A DNA stretch of 64,000 nt from Acidimicrobiia bacterium. GTDB lineage: Bacteria; Actinomycetota; Acidimicrobiia; Acidimicrobiales; Poriferisodalaceae. Of this stretch, positions 42,262 to 51,234 are shown in pieces; the first letter of the stretch is position 1, and each line of letters starts with the position of its first letter. The stretch lies in assembly GCA_022820925.1 (NCBI GenBank), contig JAJEEO010000001.1:67001-131000 (forward strand), in the 5' to 3' direction. The translations under genes and the position numbers were made by a program. The notes under the pieces are model-generated. The model was not told the origin of the DNA and searched no databases. It saw only the letters and a program-made list of their open reading frames with translations.

Positions 42262-43341
42262 CTATCGGGCACGACCTTGGGCAATGGCCCGCTCGTACAT
42301 GTCGATGTAGATCTCGGCCAACCGGGCCATGGAGAACTGCTCGGCGCGCTGGCGTCCGGCGGCGACGAGGTCGGCTGCGTGATCGGGGCGCTGCAGCGCC
42401 CGCAAGAGTGCCGCTGCCAGCGCCTCTGCGTCGCCCGGCGGCACCAGGTCGGCCTCGTCCCCGAGGCGGGCAACGTTGCGATAGCCGGGCAGGTCGCTGG
42501 CGACGACCGGCGTCCGGGCCGCCATGGCCTCCAACAGCACCACGCCGAAGCTCTCGCCGCGCAACGACGGCACGCAGACCGCGTCGGCGCCCTTGAGGCG
42601 CGCCAGCTTCTCGGTCTCGCTGACCCTGCCCAGCCACTCGATGCGGGTGTCGCGCTGGTAGCGGCGCTGCAGTTCCTCGGTCTGGGGGCCGCGTGACATG
42701 ACCCACAGCCGGATTCCCTCGGGCAGTCGCGCCATGGCGTCCAGCAGCACGGTGAGGCCTTTGCGGGGCTCATGGCGACCGATGTAGGCGATGGTCGGCA
42801 CCGGATTGCGCTTGGGCTCGACGCTGTCGAAATGGTCGAGCTCGACCCCGTTGAAGACCAGCTCGTAGTCGCCGCCGACACCGTTGCGAGCCATCTCGGC
42901 GGCATCAGCCGAGACTGCGGCCCGAACGTCTATCCGTGATGCCAGCCACCGGGTGCCCGGCACCAGGTAAGCGCGGCTGCCTCCCGCGGCATGCCAGGTG
43001 CCCACGATGGGTGCTGAGCGCAGGAACAGCGCAGTCTGCGTCGGCCCGGGGCAGAGCGGCTCGTGCAGGTGCAGCACGTCGAATTCTTCGTCCCGCAGGG
43101 CGCGGACCGTGCGCAGCGTGCAGGCGAAGTCGGGTGCGATCGGGGCGATCGACCCGTTCGTGAAGGTGGGAATGCTGGCGCCGAGCGGGGTGACGCCGGT
43201 CTGCGGGGGGGCACCGTCACACGGCGCCAGCACCCGCGTCTCGTGGCCCTTGCCGGCCAGCGCGCGGGCCAGACCGAGCACTTGTATCTGCACGCCGCCC
43301 GGTGGGGTCAGGCTGTACGGCGAGATGATCCCGATTCTCAC
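42262..43341 (-). CDS. pimA: GT4 glycosyltransferase, PimA-like phosphatidylinositol mannosyltransferase
   Basis: A 359-residue GT-B enzyme. It has RIGIISPYSLTPPGGVQIQV (first mannosylation loop with the GGVQ element), LHLHEPLCPGP, VFNGVELDHF, IAYIGRHEPRKGLTVLLDAM, and the nucleotide-sugar motif VPSLRGESFGVVLLEAMAAR. Immediate neighbours are an acyltransferase and a CDP-alcohol phosphotransferase, the arrangement of the PI/PIM synthesis cluster in actinobacteria. GAGG precedes the GTG start. Confidence 0.9.
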   Translation of the reverse strand: MRIGIISPYSLTPPGGVQIQVLGLARALAGKGHETRVLAPCDGAPPQTGVTPLGASIPTFTNGSIAPIAPDFACTLRTVRALRDEEFDVLHLHEPLCPGPTQTALFLRSAPIVGTWHAAGGSRAYLVPGTRWLASRIDVRAAVSADAAEMARNGVGGDYELVFNGVELDHFDSVEPKRNPVPTIAYIGRHEPRKGLTVLLDAMARLPEGIRLWVMSRGPQTEELQRRYQRDTRIEWLGRVSETEKLARLKGADAVCVPSLRGESFGVVLLEAMAARTPVVASDLPGYRNVARLGDEADLVPPGDAEALAAALLRALQRPDHAADLVAAGRQRAEQFSMARLAEIYIDMYERAIAQGRAR

Positions 43342-43440
43342 GGGTCGTGCCTCATGGGCCGAACCTCACAGGCGATCCGCGCAGGGATTCCCTCTGCGGA
43401 CATGACGCTAGGCGCGCCGGAGCGTCGGAGGAAAGACCGA

Positions 43441-44436
43441 TTATCGATCGGATGGCCAGTTGGGACCGAACAGGTGCCACTGGTGCGGTTCTGTGGCAAT
43501 CAGGGCTGCCAACTCGTCGGCGAGCCGCTGCGTCACATCGGCGACGTCGTCGCGCAGGCGTCCGTGCCGCGCGACATCCAACGGCGGGCGCACTGTTCCG
43601 AGGTGCCTGCCGCCCGGTCGGAAGTACACCGCCGTCGGCAGCAGCGCCGCACCTGAGCGCAGCGCCAGCAGCGCGGGGCCGGCCGGCAATGTCGTGCGCT
43701 CGTCGCCGAAGCTGACCTCGATGCCGTCGCCGCCCAGGTCACGGTCGCAGAGCAGGCAGACGATCTCGTTGCGGCTCAGCGCACCGAGCACCTCTCGACC
43801 CGCGTCGGGTCCCAGCGGCACCACCCGCATGCCCAACCGCTCGCGAAAGCGGACGAACCATTCGAACAGCTCCGGGGGGTCCAAGGGCTCCACCACCACC
43901 GTGATCGGCAGCCGGTTGACCGTCGCCATCCAGAATCCGGCCCACTCCCAGCCGCCCAGGTGAGGCAGCGCCAAGATGACGCCATTGCCCCGCTCGAGCG
44001 CCTCTTCCACGTGGTGGTACGCCGGCACATCGATGCCGCGATCCAGTGTCTGCGGACTGAGCGCTGGGAGCCGGAATGACTCGATCCAGTAGCGGGCGTA
44101 GGAGCTGAACGCCTGGGTCGTCCCACGCTGGACTGCTCGCTCGTCGACCTCCGGAGGCGCCGTTGCAACGACCGTGCTCGCGTTCCAGCGCATCGCCCGC
44201 GCCTGATGCCGCCGGACCATCGTCGCCTTCGTCGGCATCAGCCGGGCCAGCGCGGGGCCCGCCAGCGCGGCGACGCGCTCGCCCAGCCACAGCGGCACCA
44301 GCCGGGCCACAGCCGAGCCCACTTGGTATCCGAGCACTATTGCTTTGTCCCGCCCTTTCAGGCGGCGAGCCCCGTCCTGCCCTCGCGGCCGGCGAGCCCC
44401 GTTCCGCCCCGTCATTCGGCGAGGGGCGCTGCTCAC
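43441..44436 (-). CDS. PatA/HtrB-like lipid acyltransferase
   Basis: A 331-residue membrane-associated acyltransferase. It has the active motif LPHLGGWEWAGFW (HxxxxE), ITVVVEPLDPPELFEWFVRF, MRVVPLGPDAGREVL, and CLLCDRDLGGDGIEVSFGDE. In the PIM pathway PatA acylates the mannose at position 6; position between pimA- and pgsA-like genes supports that. The GTG at 44436 overlaps the pgsA-like stop (GTGA); ATG 44415 is an alternative. The N-terminal 35 residues are Arg/Gly-rich with a small internal repeat (DGARR). Confidence 0.88.
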   Translation of the reverse strand: MSSAPRRMTGRNGARRPRGQDGARRLKGRDKAIVLGYQVGSAVARLVPLWLGERVAALAGPALARLMPTKATMVRRHQARAMRWNASTVVATAPPEVDERAVQRGTTQAFSSYARYWIESFRLPALSPQTLDRGIDVPAYHHVEEALERGNGVILALPHLGGWEWAGFWMATVNRLPITVVVEPLDPPELFEWFVRFRERLGMRVVPLGPDAGREVLGALSRNEIVCLLCDRDLGGDGIEVSFGDERTTLPAGPALLALRSGAALLPTAVYFRPGGRHLGTVRPPLDVARHGRLRDDVADVTQRLADELAALIATEPHQWHLFGPNWPSDR

Positions 44437-45026
44437 TTCGACATGCGGGCGCTTGCCTGTCGCCACACCTTCACGAACCGCATCACCGCAGTGATGATCG
44501 AGAGTGCCAGCAGCACCCACAGCAGCGGGATGAGCAGCACCTCGAACGCCACAGCGACCGCCAGCACGACCGTGCGCTCGGCCCGCTCCATCAGCCCGCC
44601 CTTGGCGACGAAGCCCAGCAGCTCGGCCTTGGCTCGCTCGTAGGAGATCACGGCGCTGACGCCCAGCACTGCCATCGGCAGCACCGCCCACTGCGAGCCG
44701 TGCTCGGCGGCCAAGTACCACGCGATGCCGCCCAGCAGCAGCCCGTCGGTGACGCGATCGGCTGTCGAGTCGAAGAACGCGCCACGGTCCGACGAGGTGC
44801 CCCGTGCCACAGCCACCGGCCCGTCGAAGAGATCGGACAGCGCAGTGATCACCAGCAGCACGGTGCCGAGGCCCAGGCGGCCCATGCCGATGGCGACCGC
44901 GCTCGCGGCTGCCATGACCAGCCCGACACCGGTGAGCACATCGGCGCTCAGCCCGATCGCGGCGAGGCCGCGCCCGATCGGCGTCGTGACGCTGTCGACG
45001 CCCTTGCGGAACATGCCGTCGAACAC
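44433..45026 (-). CDS. pgsA: CDP-alcohol phosphotransferase, phosphatidylinositol-phosphate synthase-like
   Basis: A 197-residue membrane enzyme. The signature DxxDGxxAR(x8)GxxxDxxxD is present as SDLFDGPVAVARGTSSDR, then GAFFDSTADRVTD. All four Asp are kept, but the Arg of the AR pair is Val (an AR occurs two residues later). Six hydrophobic segments follow the family layout. The GTG start has AGGAG 6 nt upstream. From context it would make the inositol phospholipid used by the PimA-like enzyme. Confidence 0.87.
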   Translation of the reverse strand: MFDGMFRKGVDSVTTPIGRGLAAIGLSADVLTGVGLVMAAASAVAIGMGRLGLGTVLLVITALSDLFDGPVAVARGTSSDRGAFFDSTADRVTDGLLLGGIAWYLAAEHGSQWAVLPMAVLGVSAVISYERAKAELLGFVAKGGLMERAERTVVLAVAVAFEVLLIPLLWVLLALSIITAVMRFVKVWRQASARMSK

Positions 45027-45028
45027 CG

Positions 45029-45598
45029 TCAGCTCCTGTCCGCGGTGCCGTCCCCGGGATCCGGCCGGTTCGCGGGATCGACCTCGGCAGCGGCCTCCGG
45101 CGCCGTGGCGATCCACGTCTCGGGGTTGTCCTCCACCCAGTGCTCGAGCACCGAGCCGTTCAATGCGTCCACCAGCACCAGGCCTCGCTGCGCCGGCGGG
45201 TCCTCGGCCGAATACACCAGCACCCGCCAGGTGGGCCGGCTCAGCCAGCCCCGCCAGCCGAGCTGGGCGCTGGCGTGCCCGACGGCGAAGCCCACGTCGG
45301 CCACCGCCGCCACCAATGCCTCGTTCTCGTTCACGGCGAATCGGCGTCCGGCGGCGAACTGGTAGAGGCCGAACAGCGCGAGCAGCGCACCGCCCACCAC
45401 GACGCCTTTATTGAGCAGCACAGCGTCGCTGTCCGCGGCCAGTGCCGCTGTCGCAGCCCAGACTCCCGCGGCGAAACAGAGCGCGCCCGTGATGCGCCTG
45501 CGGGAATTGTCGGGGAACTTGTAGGCGCCGACGAAGCCTCGATCGAGGTCCTCGGGCAGTTCGTCACGCACCTCACCGAGTTCTTGTGGCTCGGCCAT
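45029..45598 (-). CDS. Conserved membrane protein, unknown
   Basis: A 189-residue protein. The acidic N-terminus (ELGEVRDELPEDLDRG) is followed by AYKFPDNSRRRITG and two membrane helices (ALCFAAGVWAATAALAA; GVVVGGALLALFGLYQFAA). A soluble domain (VNENEALVAAVADVGFAVGHASAQ, WRVLVYSAEDPPAQRGLVLV) and a Pro/Asp-rich tail follow. It starts just after a gap and ends next to the pgsA-like gene. Function unknown; location suggests a role near the cell envelope. Confidence 0.75.
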   Translation of the reverse strand: MAEPQELGEVRDELPEDLDRGFVGAYKFPDNSRRRITGALCFAAGVWAATAALAADSDAVLLNKGVVVGGALLALFGLYQFAAGRRFAVNENEALVAAVADVGFAVGHASAQLGWRGWLSRPTWRVLVYSAEDPPAQRGLVLVDALNGSVLEHWVEDNPETWIATAPEAAAEVDPANRPDPGDGTADRS

Positions 45599-45761
45599 CG
45601 GCGCCAACGCTACCGGCGCTCTGACACCGGCCCCGCTGCGCACTAGCCGGCAACGCGAATTCGACCGGAGCCGACTGGGGCCCCGGTTCGCAGGGGGCCG
45701 GAGGGACTGGCCCGCCGGCTCTGCCAAGCGACACCGCGGGCCGGTCCTCCTGCGCAAGAAC

Positions 45762-46925
45762 CTACAGCGCCACGCCCAGCAGGGCCGCCGCGTCGCTGAC
45801 CGGCTCGCCCGCATCGGCGGCAGCGTCGATCGCTGCGAGCGCGCCTGGTGCGTCGAGGTCATCGTCAAGCCGCGCGCGCACGCGTGCCAAGGCGCCGTCG
45901 CCGCGCCCAGCGGCCCGCCACCGTTCCAACCGCTGCGCTGCCTCGGCGACACGGCTCTCGGTCCAGTCCCAGTCGGCGCGGTAGTGCGCGCCCATCAGCG
46001 CCAGCCGCACTGCCATGGGCTCCCACCGGTCCCGCAGGTCAGCGACGAAGACCAGATTGCCCGCCGACTTCGACATCTTGGCGCCGTCGTGGCACACCAT
46101 CGAGGTGTGCATCCAATGGCGCACGAATTCCTGACCGTTCGCCGCTTCGGACTGGGCGCGGCAGCACTCGTGATGCGGGAACACCAGGTCGCTGCCGCCG
46201 CCGTGAACATCGATCGTCTCGCCCAGATGAGCCAACGCCAGCGCAGAGCACTCGATGTGCCAGCCGGGCCGACCCGGGCCCCACAGCGACGACCATTGCG
46301 GCTCGTTGCGCTCGGCGGGCTGCCACAGCACGAAGTCGAGCGGGTGGCGCTTGTGGGGATCGTCGGGCCGGCCGCCGCGGCCGCGAGCCGTCTCGATCAT
46401 CTCGTCATCGCTCAGCCGGCACAGGCTGCCGAAGGACGGCGCGGTGGAGATGTCGAAATACACGCCGTCCCCGCTGCGGTACGCATGCCCGCTGTCGACC
46501 AGCCGGCCGACCATCCGCCGGATGTCGGCAATAGCAGACGTGGCCCGGGGTTCGACATCGACCCGCAGCAGGCCGAGTGCGTCCATGTCGGCATCGAAGG
46601 CAGCCAGCGATCCCGCCGCCAGGTCCAGGTAGTGCACGCCTTCTGCGCGCGCCCGCGCCAGCAGGTCATCGTCGACGTCGGTGATGTTGCGAACGCAGCG
46701 CGTACGCGCCCCCAGGTCGCGCAGCCGCCGTTGCAGCACGTCGTAGGCCAGGAACGTCGCCGCGTGACCGACATGGGTCGCGTCGTAGGGAGTGATGCCG
46801 CAGACGTACATCCGCACGGTCTCGCCCGCAGCCGCACGCAGGGGCACGACATCTCGTTGCTGTGTGTCGTACAGCTTCATCGCGCTGGGCTTCATTGCAC
46901 CGGGCTTCATTGCACTGGGCTTCAT
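45762..46925 (-). CDS. mshC: L-cysteine:1D-myo-inosityl 2-amino-2-deoxy-glucopyranoside ligase MshC
   Basis: A 387-residue CysRS-like ligase for mycothiol synthesis. MYVCGITPYDATHVGHAATF (in place of CGPTVYxxxHIGN of CysRS), WHIECSALALAHLG, GGGSDLVFPHHE, KMSKSAGNLVFV and the short end LLGVAL fit MshC rather than CysRS, and no C-terminal tRNA anticodon domain is present. The start lies within a 15-nt repeat that gives four in-frame ATG codons (46925, 46910, 46895, 46880). MKLYD at 46880 matches the family best; the most upstream one is given here. Confidence 0.9.
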   Translation of the reverse strand: MKPSAMKPGAMKPSAMKLYDTQQRDVVPLRAAAGETVRMYVCGITPYDATHVGHAATFLAYDVLQRRLRDLGARTRCVRNITDVDDDLLARARAEGVHYLDLAAGSLAAFDADMDALGLLRVDVEPRATSAIADIRRMVGRLVDSGHAYRSGDGVYFDISTAPSFGSLCRLSDDEMIETARGRGGRPDDPHKRHPLDFVLWQPAERNEPQWSSLWGPGRPGWHIECSALALAHLGETIDVHGGGSDLVFPHHECCRAQSEAANGQEFVRHWMHTSMVCHDGAKMSKSAGNLVFVADLRDRWEPMAVRLALMGAHYRADWDWTESRVAEAAQRLERWRAAGRGDGALARVRARLDDDLDAPGALAAIDAAADAGEPVSDAAALLGVAL

Positions 46926-46935
46926 TGCACTGGGC
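46876..46935 (-). repeat. 15-nt tandem repeat at the mshC start (four in-frame ATGs)
   Basis: Four adjacent 15-nt units, each with ATGAAG, translate as MKPSA/MKPGA/MKPSA/MKLYD. The three upstream units differ from each other by one base. None has its own Shine-Dalgarno. Confidence 0.92.
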
Positions 46936-46960
46936 CCGCCCAGAGCAGGAGCCGCCGGGC

Positions 46961-47791
46961 TCAGTCCCCGACAGTCTCGGCGACCGGCGCGGCCGCATCG
47001 GCAGTGCCCGGACCGCCGCCCAGCACGCTGATCGGCACGTGATCGAGGCCGACCAGCCGCAGCGCCACCCGTGTGCGGTAGCGGGTGTTGAGCTGCATCA
47101 GCACTGCGGTGAATGCCTCGATTGCGGTGGCATTGGACAGGTTGCCGCAGTCGAGCGCGCGTGCGCCCGGCATGCGGTCGACGATCTCGGCGATGTGCCA
47201 AGTGGCCTCGCGATGATCGCTGCAGATGAGGATGTCGCCGTGCACGGGTTCGTCGAGGTTGCCGAGTTCGGTCGCCGGCACATGCTGGAGCGCAGCCGCG
47301 ACCCGCGATTCGGGCAGCGTTGCCTGCACGGAAGCGGCCACCGAGCCCCGCGGCGGTATGAGGGGCACGAACTCGTCGTCGACCCGGGCGAGCGCATTCG
47401 ACATCGTGGCCACGACCTTGCCCCGCAAGTGCTCGGCCACGTCGCGCGCAGTGATGGCCGCCGCGTCCCACGGCGTCGCGATCACCACGGTGGGCTCCTG
47501 CGCGGCGAGGCTGTTGGCGCCGGGTTGGATGCGCAGGTCGCGTTCGGGCCAGCGGTCGAGGATATTGTCGACCACCTCCATCGACCGGTACTTCGAGCGT
47601 GACCCCAAGGTGACCTCGCAGCCGATGTCGGCCAGCCGGGCTGCCAGCGCAGCGCCCGCCGGGCCGGTGCCGCCGATGATGCCGAGCCGGGTCGGCTCGC
47701 CCGCGGTGCCCGTGGCCGCCGCGGCAACTCGGTCTGCTGTTCCGTTGCCTGTCGCGTCCGCCGGCACGGCGGCCACGCTACTGGCGCGCAC
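46961..47791 (-). CDS. npdG: F420-dependent NADP oxidoreductase
   Basis: A 276-residue Rossmann protein reducing NADP with F420H2 or the reverse. It has RLGIIGGTGPAGAALAARLA, CEVTLGSRSKYRSMEVVDN (NADP Arg/Ser), VVIATPWDAAA, GKVVATMSNALA, AALQHVPATELGNL and DCGNLSNATAIEAFTAVLM. About 35 Ala/Gly-rich residues precede the core. The GTG start is uncertain (47791, 47776 or 47767). It is divergent from fabI across a 130-nt intergenic region. Confidence 0.87.
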   Translation of the reverse strand: MRASSVAAVPADATGNGTADRVAAAATGTAGEPTRLGIIGGTGPAGAALAARLADIGCEVTLGSRSKYRSMEVVDNILDRWPERDLRIQPGANSLAAQEPTVVIATPWDAAAITARDVAEHLRGKVVATMSNALARVDDEFVPLIPPRGSVAASVQATLPESRVAAALQHVPATELGNLDEPVHGDILICSDHREATWHIAEIVDRMPGARALDCGNLSNATAIEAFTAVLMQLNTRYRTRVALRLVGLDHVPISVLGGGPGTADAAAPVAETVGD

Positions 47792-47924
47792 CTCGATGAC
47801 GCGAACGCCTCGACGATGCGAACGATGGTCGCCCAGTGCGGCAGCAGTAGCGTCCCCCAGAGAAATACACGTCAACAGCAGCACGTCAGGCTGGCAAGCC
47901 ATGAACGGGAGCGGAGGCAGGCCG

Positions 47925-48704
47925 ATGGCCGGAGACGGAATCGTGGCAGGCAAGAAGTTCCTCATCACCGGCGTGCTGACCGATGCATCGCTGGCGTTCA
48001 ACGTGGCCCGTCTCGCCCAGGAACAGGGCGCCGAGGTGGTGCTCACGGGTGCGGGCCGGGGCCTGCGGCTGACCGAGCGCACCGCCCGCAAGCTCCCCGA
48101 GCCCGCCGACGTGCTGGCCTGCGACGTCACCGTGCCCGACGAGATCGACGCGGTGCGCGCCGACCTCGAAGAGCGCTGGGGACGCCTCGATGGTCTGCTG
48201 CACGCCATCGGCTTCGCCCCCGAGAGCTGCCTGGGCGGCAACTTCCTGCACGCGCCGTGGGAGGACGTGGCCACGGCGGTGCACATCTCCGCATACAGCC
48301 TCGCCGGGCTGGCCTCGCCGATGGCGCCGCTGCTGGCAGAGGCCAAGGGCTCGGTGGTAGGCCTCACCTTCGATGCCAGCGTGGCCTGGCCCGTCTATGA
48401 CTGGATGGGCGTGGCCAAGGCAGCGTTCGAGTCGGCTGCTCGCTACCTGGCCAAGTCGCTGGGACCACAGGGCGTCCGGGTGAACCTGATTTCAGCGGGC
48501 CCGATCCGCACGATGGCCGCCAAGTCCATTCCAGGCTTCGCCGAATTCGAGGACGCCTGGGTCGAGCGCGCACCGCTCGGCTGGGACATCACCGACAGCG
48601 AAGCGGTCGCCCGCAGCACGCTGGCGCTGATGTCGGACTGGTTCGGCGGCACCACCGGCGAGATCGTGCACGTCGACGGCGGCTACCACGCCATCGGTGC
48701 CTGA
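47925..48704 (+). CDS. fabI: Enoyl-[acyl-carrier-protein] reductase, FabI/InhA type
   Basis: A 259-residue short-chain reductase of fatty acid synthesis II. It has KKFLITGVLTDASLAFNVAR (InhA-like NAD loop), DVLACDVTVPDEIDAV, HAIGFAPESCLGGNFL, and the catalytic Tyr-x6-Lys in VYDWMGVAKAAFESA. GPIRTMAAKSIPGF (substrate loop) and GTTGEIVHVDGGYHAIGA close the protein. The ATG at 47925 has GGAGG 7 nt upstream; an ATG 24 nt earlier lacks one. Confidence 0.95.
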   Translation: MAGDGIVAGKKFLITGVLTDASLAFNVARLAQEQGAEVVLTGAGRGLRLTERTARKLPEPADVLACDVTVPDEIDAVRADLEERWGRLDGLLHAIGFAPESCLGGNFLHAPWEDVATAVHISAYSLAGLASPMAPLLAEAKGSVVGLTFDASVAWPVYDWMGVAKAAFESAARYLAKSLGPQGVRVNLISAGPIRTMAAKSIPGFAEFEDAWVERAPLGWDITDSEAVARSTLALMSDWFGGTTGEIVHVDGGYHAIGA

Positions 48705-48722
48705 CGGCCTGCAGGGTGCCCC

Positions 48723-49808
48723 CTACAAATCAGCCCCCGAGCCCGGCGCGGCCGGATCGCCGATCAGGCGCCGGAGCAGATCGTCGAGGGCGAACACCCC
48801 AAGCGTGCGGCCCGCGGCGTCGGTCACCACGGCGAGGTGAATGCGCCGGCGCTGCATCGCCCTCAACGCCTCGTCGAGTGTCGTGCTGCCGCTGAAGCGC
48901 AGCATCCGGCGGATCAGTCCCCGGCCGGAAGGCTCCGCGACGGCGGCGAGACGGTCGGCCTCGGCCAGGTCGCGGGCGTCACGAACCGCTGAGGTCGCCA
49001 GGTCGTTGCTGTGCAGCATTCCTCGCACGTCGTCGGGCCCGTCGCCGAGCACGACCAGCCGTGACCGGCCCGTGCGGGCGAACTGCTGCTCGACCTCGGT
49101 GACCGGGTCGGCGAGCCGCACCGCCGAGACCTCTCCCGCGGGCGCCATGACATCGCTCACGCGAGAGGCCTCGAACCGCATGGCCCGCTCCAGCAGCGCC
49201 ACATCGGTCGCTGCGATGTGGCCTTCGGCGAGCGAGTCGCGTGCCATGAGCGTCAGCTCGGCGGGAGTCGCCACATCGGCGAGCTCCGTGGTCGGCTCGA
49301 CGCGCAGCATGCGGGTCATGCCATTGGCCACCCACTGCAGCGCCCGGGCGATGGGGCGGGCAACGTACAGGTAGGCGGCCATGGGCCGGGCCAGCACCAC
49401 CAGGGTGCGCTCGGGCCCGATCAGCGCCAGGTTCTTGGGCACCATCTCGCCGAACACCATGTGCAGCACCGTCACGATCGCCAACCCGACGCCGAAGCCG
49501 ATGGCGTGCAGCACAGCGTCGGGGATCTCGACGATGCCGTGCACCGCCCGTTCGATGAGCCTGGCGATGGCCGGCTCGGTGTGGCGTCCGACGGCGAGCG
49601 AGCACAGGGTGATGCCCAGCTGCGCACCCCCGAGCGTCGTCAGCACGTCGGACTGCATGCGCTGCGCCGCCAGCGCCGAGCGCTTGCCGGTCGCCGCCTC
49701 GCTGTCCACGGCGGCTCGCTTCGCGCCGATGAGGCCGAACTCGATGGCGACGAAGGCACCGTTGAACACGATGAGCACGAGACCCACCGCGATCGCCAGC
49801 GTCGTCAT
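48723..49808 (-). CDS. CNNM/CBS-domain membrane protein (second of pair)
   Basis: A 361-residue protein of the CNNM/CorC (old name hemolysin) family: a DUF21 membrane part (GLVLIVFNGAFVAIEFGLIGAK, AQLGITLCSLAVG, VLHMVFGEMVPKNLALIGPE), then a CBS pair (MRFEASRVSDVMAPAGEV; TLDEALRAMQRRRIHLAVV). The C-terminal CorC_HlyC domain is missing. Members transport or regulate Mg and other divalent cations. The ATG overlaps the upstream homologue's stop (ATGA). It converges on fabI with an 18-nt gap. Confidence 0.88.
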   Translation of the reverse strand: MTTLAIAVGLVLIVFNGAFVAIEFGLIGAKRAAVDSEAATGKRSALAAQRMQSDVLTTLGGAQLGITLCSLAVGRHTEPAIARLIERAVHGIVEIPDAVLHAIGFGVGLAIVTVLHMVFGEMVPKNLALIGPERTLVVLARPMAAYLYVARPIARALQWVANGMTRMLRVEPTTELADVATPAELTLMARDSLAEGHIAATDVALLERAMRFEASRVSDVMAPAGEVSAVRLADPVTEVEQQFARTGRSRLVVLGDGPDDVRGMLHSNDLATSAVRDARDLAEADRLAAVAEPSGRGLIRRMLRFSGSTTLDEALRAMQRRRIHLAVVTDAAGRTLGVFALDDLLRRLIGDPAAPGSGADL

Positions 49809-51139
49809 GGCGCGTCTCCTGAGGAGTCTGCGCTGCCGGTTGCGGCCTCGGCCGGGGCGCTGACGCGCACTTCGGCCACGCGCAGCCCGTCGACCGCCGT
49901 GACTTCCAGGCGCCAGCCTTCCCACGAGGCGACTGCTCCCACCGCGGGGATCTCTCCCAGGCGCTCCAGCACGAAGCCCGCCAGCGTCTCATAGGGACCC
50001 GACGGCGGCGCCAAGGCGCACGCCTCCTCGACCTCGTCGAGCGTGGCGGTGCCCGCGAGCGTCACCGGCTGGCCCGGCCGCCGGGGGGTGAGCGCGGCCG
50101 GCTCGTCGAACTCGTCGGCGATGTCGCCCACGAGTTCCTCGGCGATGTCCTCCCGGGTGAGCACACCGGCGGTGCCGCCGTGCTCGTCCACCACCACGCA
50201 CAGCCGGCAGTCCGATGCCGCCATGTCGGCCAGGACGCCGTCGAGCGTCCGGCTCTCGGCCACGGCCACCACCGGGCGCATGATCGACTGCACCGGAGTT
50301 TGTGCCCGTTCCTCTGAGTCGACCCTGAAGATGTCGCGCACCTCGGCCACGCCGAGCACATCGTCGGAGTTCGTGCCGAGCACCGGAAACCGGGAGTGCC
50401 CGCTGGTGCGCGCCAGCTCGGCCAGCTCGGTGAGGGTCGATGCAGCGCCGATGGCCGACATTGCCGTGCGCGGCGTCAGCACGTCCGCGGCGTCCTTGCG
50501 CCCGAGGCGCAGCGTCCGCACCAGGAGGTCGGCCTGGTTCTCGCTGAGCGTGCGGCGGCGCGACGAGCGCACCACGTACTCCAGCTCGTCGCGCGTGCGC
50601 ACGATGCGGAGTTCTTCGGTGGGCTCGAGACCGAGGCCGCGCACTGTGGCGTTGGCGATGCCGTTGAACGTCAGCGTGAGGGGCGCAGCGACGGTGCCGT
50701 AGAGCCGAAGGACCGGTGCCAGTGCCAGGGCGGTTCCGAGCGGGCGCGAGACGGCCAGGTTCTTGGGCAGCAGTTCGCCGAACACCATCTGCATGGCGGC
50801 AGCCAGCACGATCGCCACCACGGCGACGGCGCCCGCCGATGCCAGCGAGGCGCCCCAATCGCCCAGCGACCATTCGATCAGCCGGCCGATGGTGTCTTCG
50901 GCGATGATGCCGAGCACCAGCGACGTGAGCGTGATGCCGAGCTGGGCACCGGCGAGATGGAAATTGAGCCGCCGCAGCAGGGCCCGTACGCCGCGGGCGC
51001 GTCGCTGCCCCCGGGAGGCCAGCACGTCGACCTGTGAGGTGTCGACAGCGAGCAAGCAGAATTCGCCCGCCACGTACACGCCGTTCAAGACGATGAGCGC
51101 GACGACAATTCCGAGTCCTGCGATGAGTCCCAGCGTCAT
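49805..51139 (-). CDS. CNNM/CBS-domain membrane protein (first of pair)
   Basis: A 444-residue CNNM/CorC-family protein. It has DUF21 (VLNGVYVAGEFCLLAVDTSQ, AGAQLGITLTSLVLG, MQMVFGELLPKNLAVSRP), a CBS pair (RKDAADVLTPRTAMSAI; CRLCVVVDEHGGTAGVLTRED with EELVGDIADEFDEP) and a C-terminal CorC_HlyC domain. It is encoded head-to-tail with a shorter paralogue lacking that last domain, as is common in actinobacteria. The two probably form a heteromeric cation transporter (inference). Confidence 0.9.
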   Translation of the reverse strand: MTLGLIAGLGIVVALIVLNGVYVAGEFCLLAVDTSQVDVLASRGQRRARGVRALLRRLNFHLAGAQLGITLTSLVLGIIAEDTIGRLIEWSLGDWGASLASAGAVAVVAIVLAAAMQMVFGELLPKNLAVSRPLGTALALAPVLRLYGTVAAPLTLTFNGIANATVRGLGLEPTEELRIVRTRDELEYVVRSSRRRTLSENQADLLVRTLRLGRKDAADVLTPRTAMSAIGAASTLTELAELARTSGHSRFPVLGTNSDDVLGVAEVRDIFRVDSEERAQTPVQSIMRPVVAVAESRTLDGVLADMAASDCRLCVVVDEHGGTAGVLTREDIAEELVGDIADEFDEPAALTPRRPGQPVTLAGTATLDEVEEACALAPPSGPYETLAGFVLERLGEIPAVGAVASWEGWRLEVTAVDGLRVAEVRVSAPAEAATGSADSSGDAP

Positions 51140-51221
51140 GCCGGTGCCGTGCACCCCCGAGCGCCCCAGTGGCCGCATCCACGGTACCGGCTCGGTCCGG
51201 TCTGCTCGACAGGGGCACCGG

Positions 51222-51227
51222 TAGCCT
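51222..51227 (+). promoter_or_regulatory. Candidate -10 element (TAGCCT) for the leaderless ABC exporter gene
   Basis: Lies 7 nt upstream of the ATG; identical hexamer to that before hisS. No Shine-Dalgarno is present. Confidence 0.42.
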
Positions 51228-51234
51228 CGCCGGG

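Noticed and set aside
45762..46925. Cysteinyl-tRNA synthetase
   Set aside because: CGITPYDATHVGHA and the short C-terminus without an anticodon domain fit MshC rather than CysRS.
48723..51139. Hemolysins
   Set aside because: The DUF21-CBS-CorC architecture is the CNNM/CorC cation-transport family; the hemolysin name is historical.
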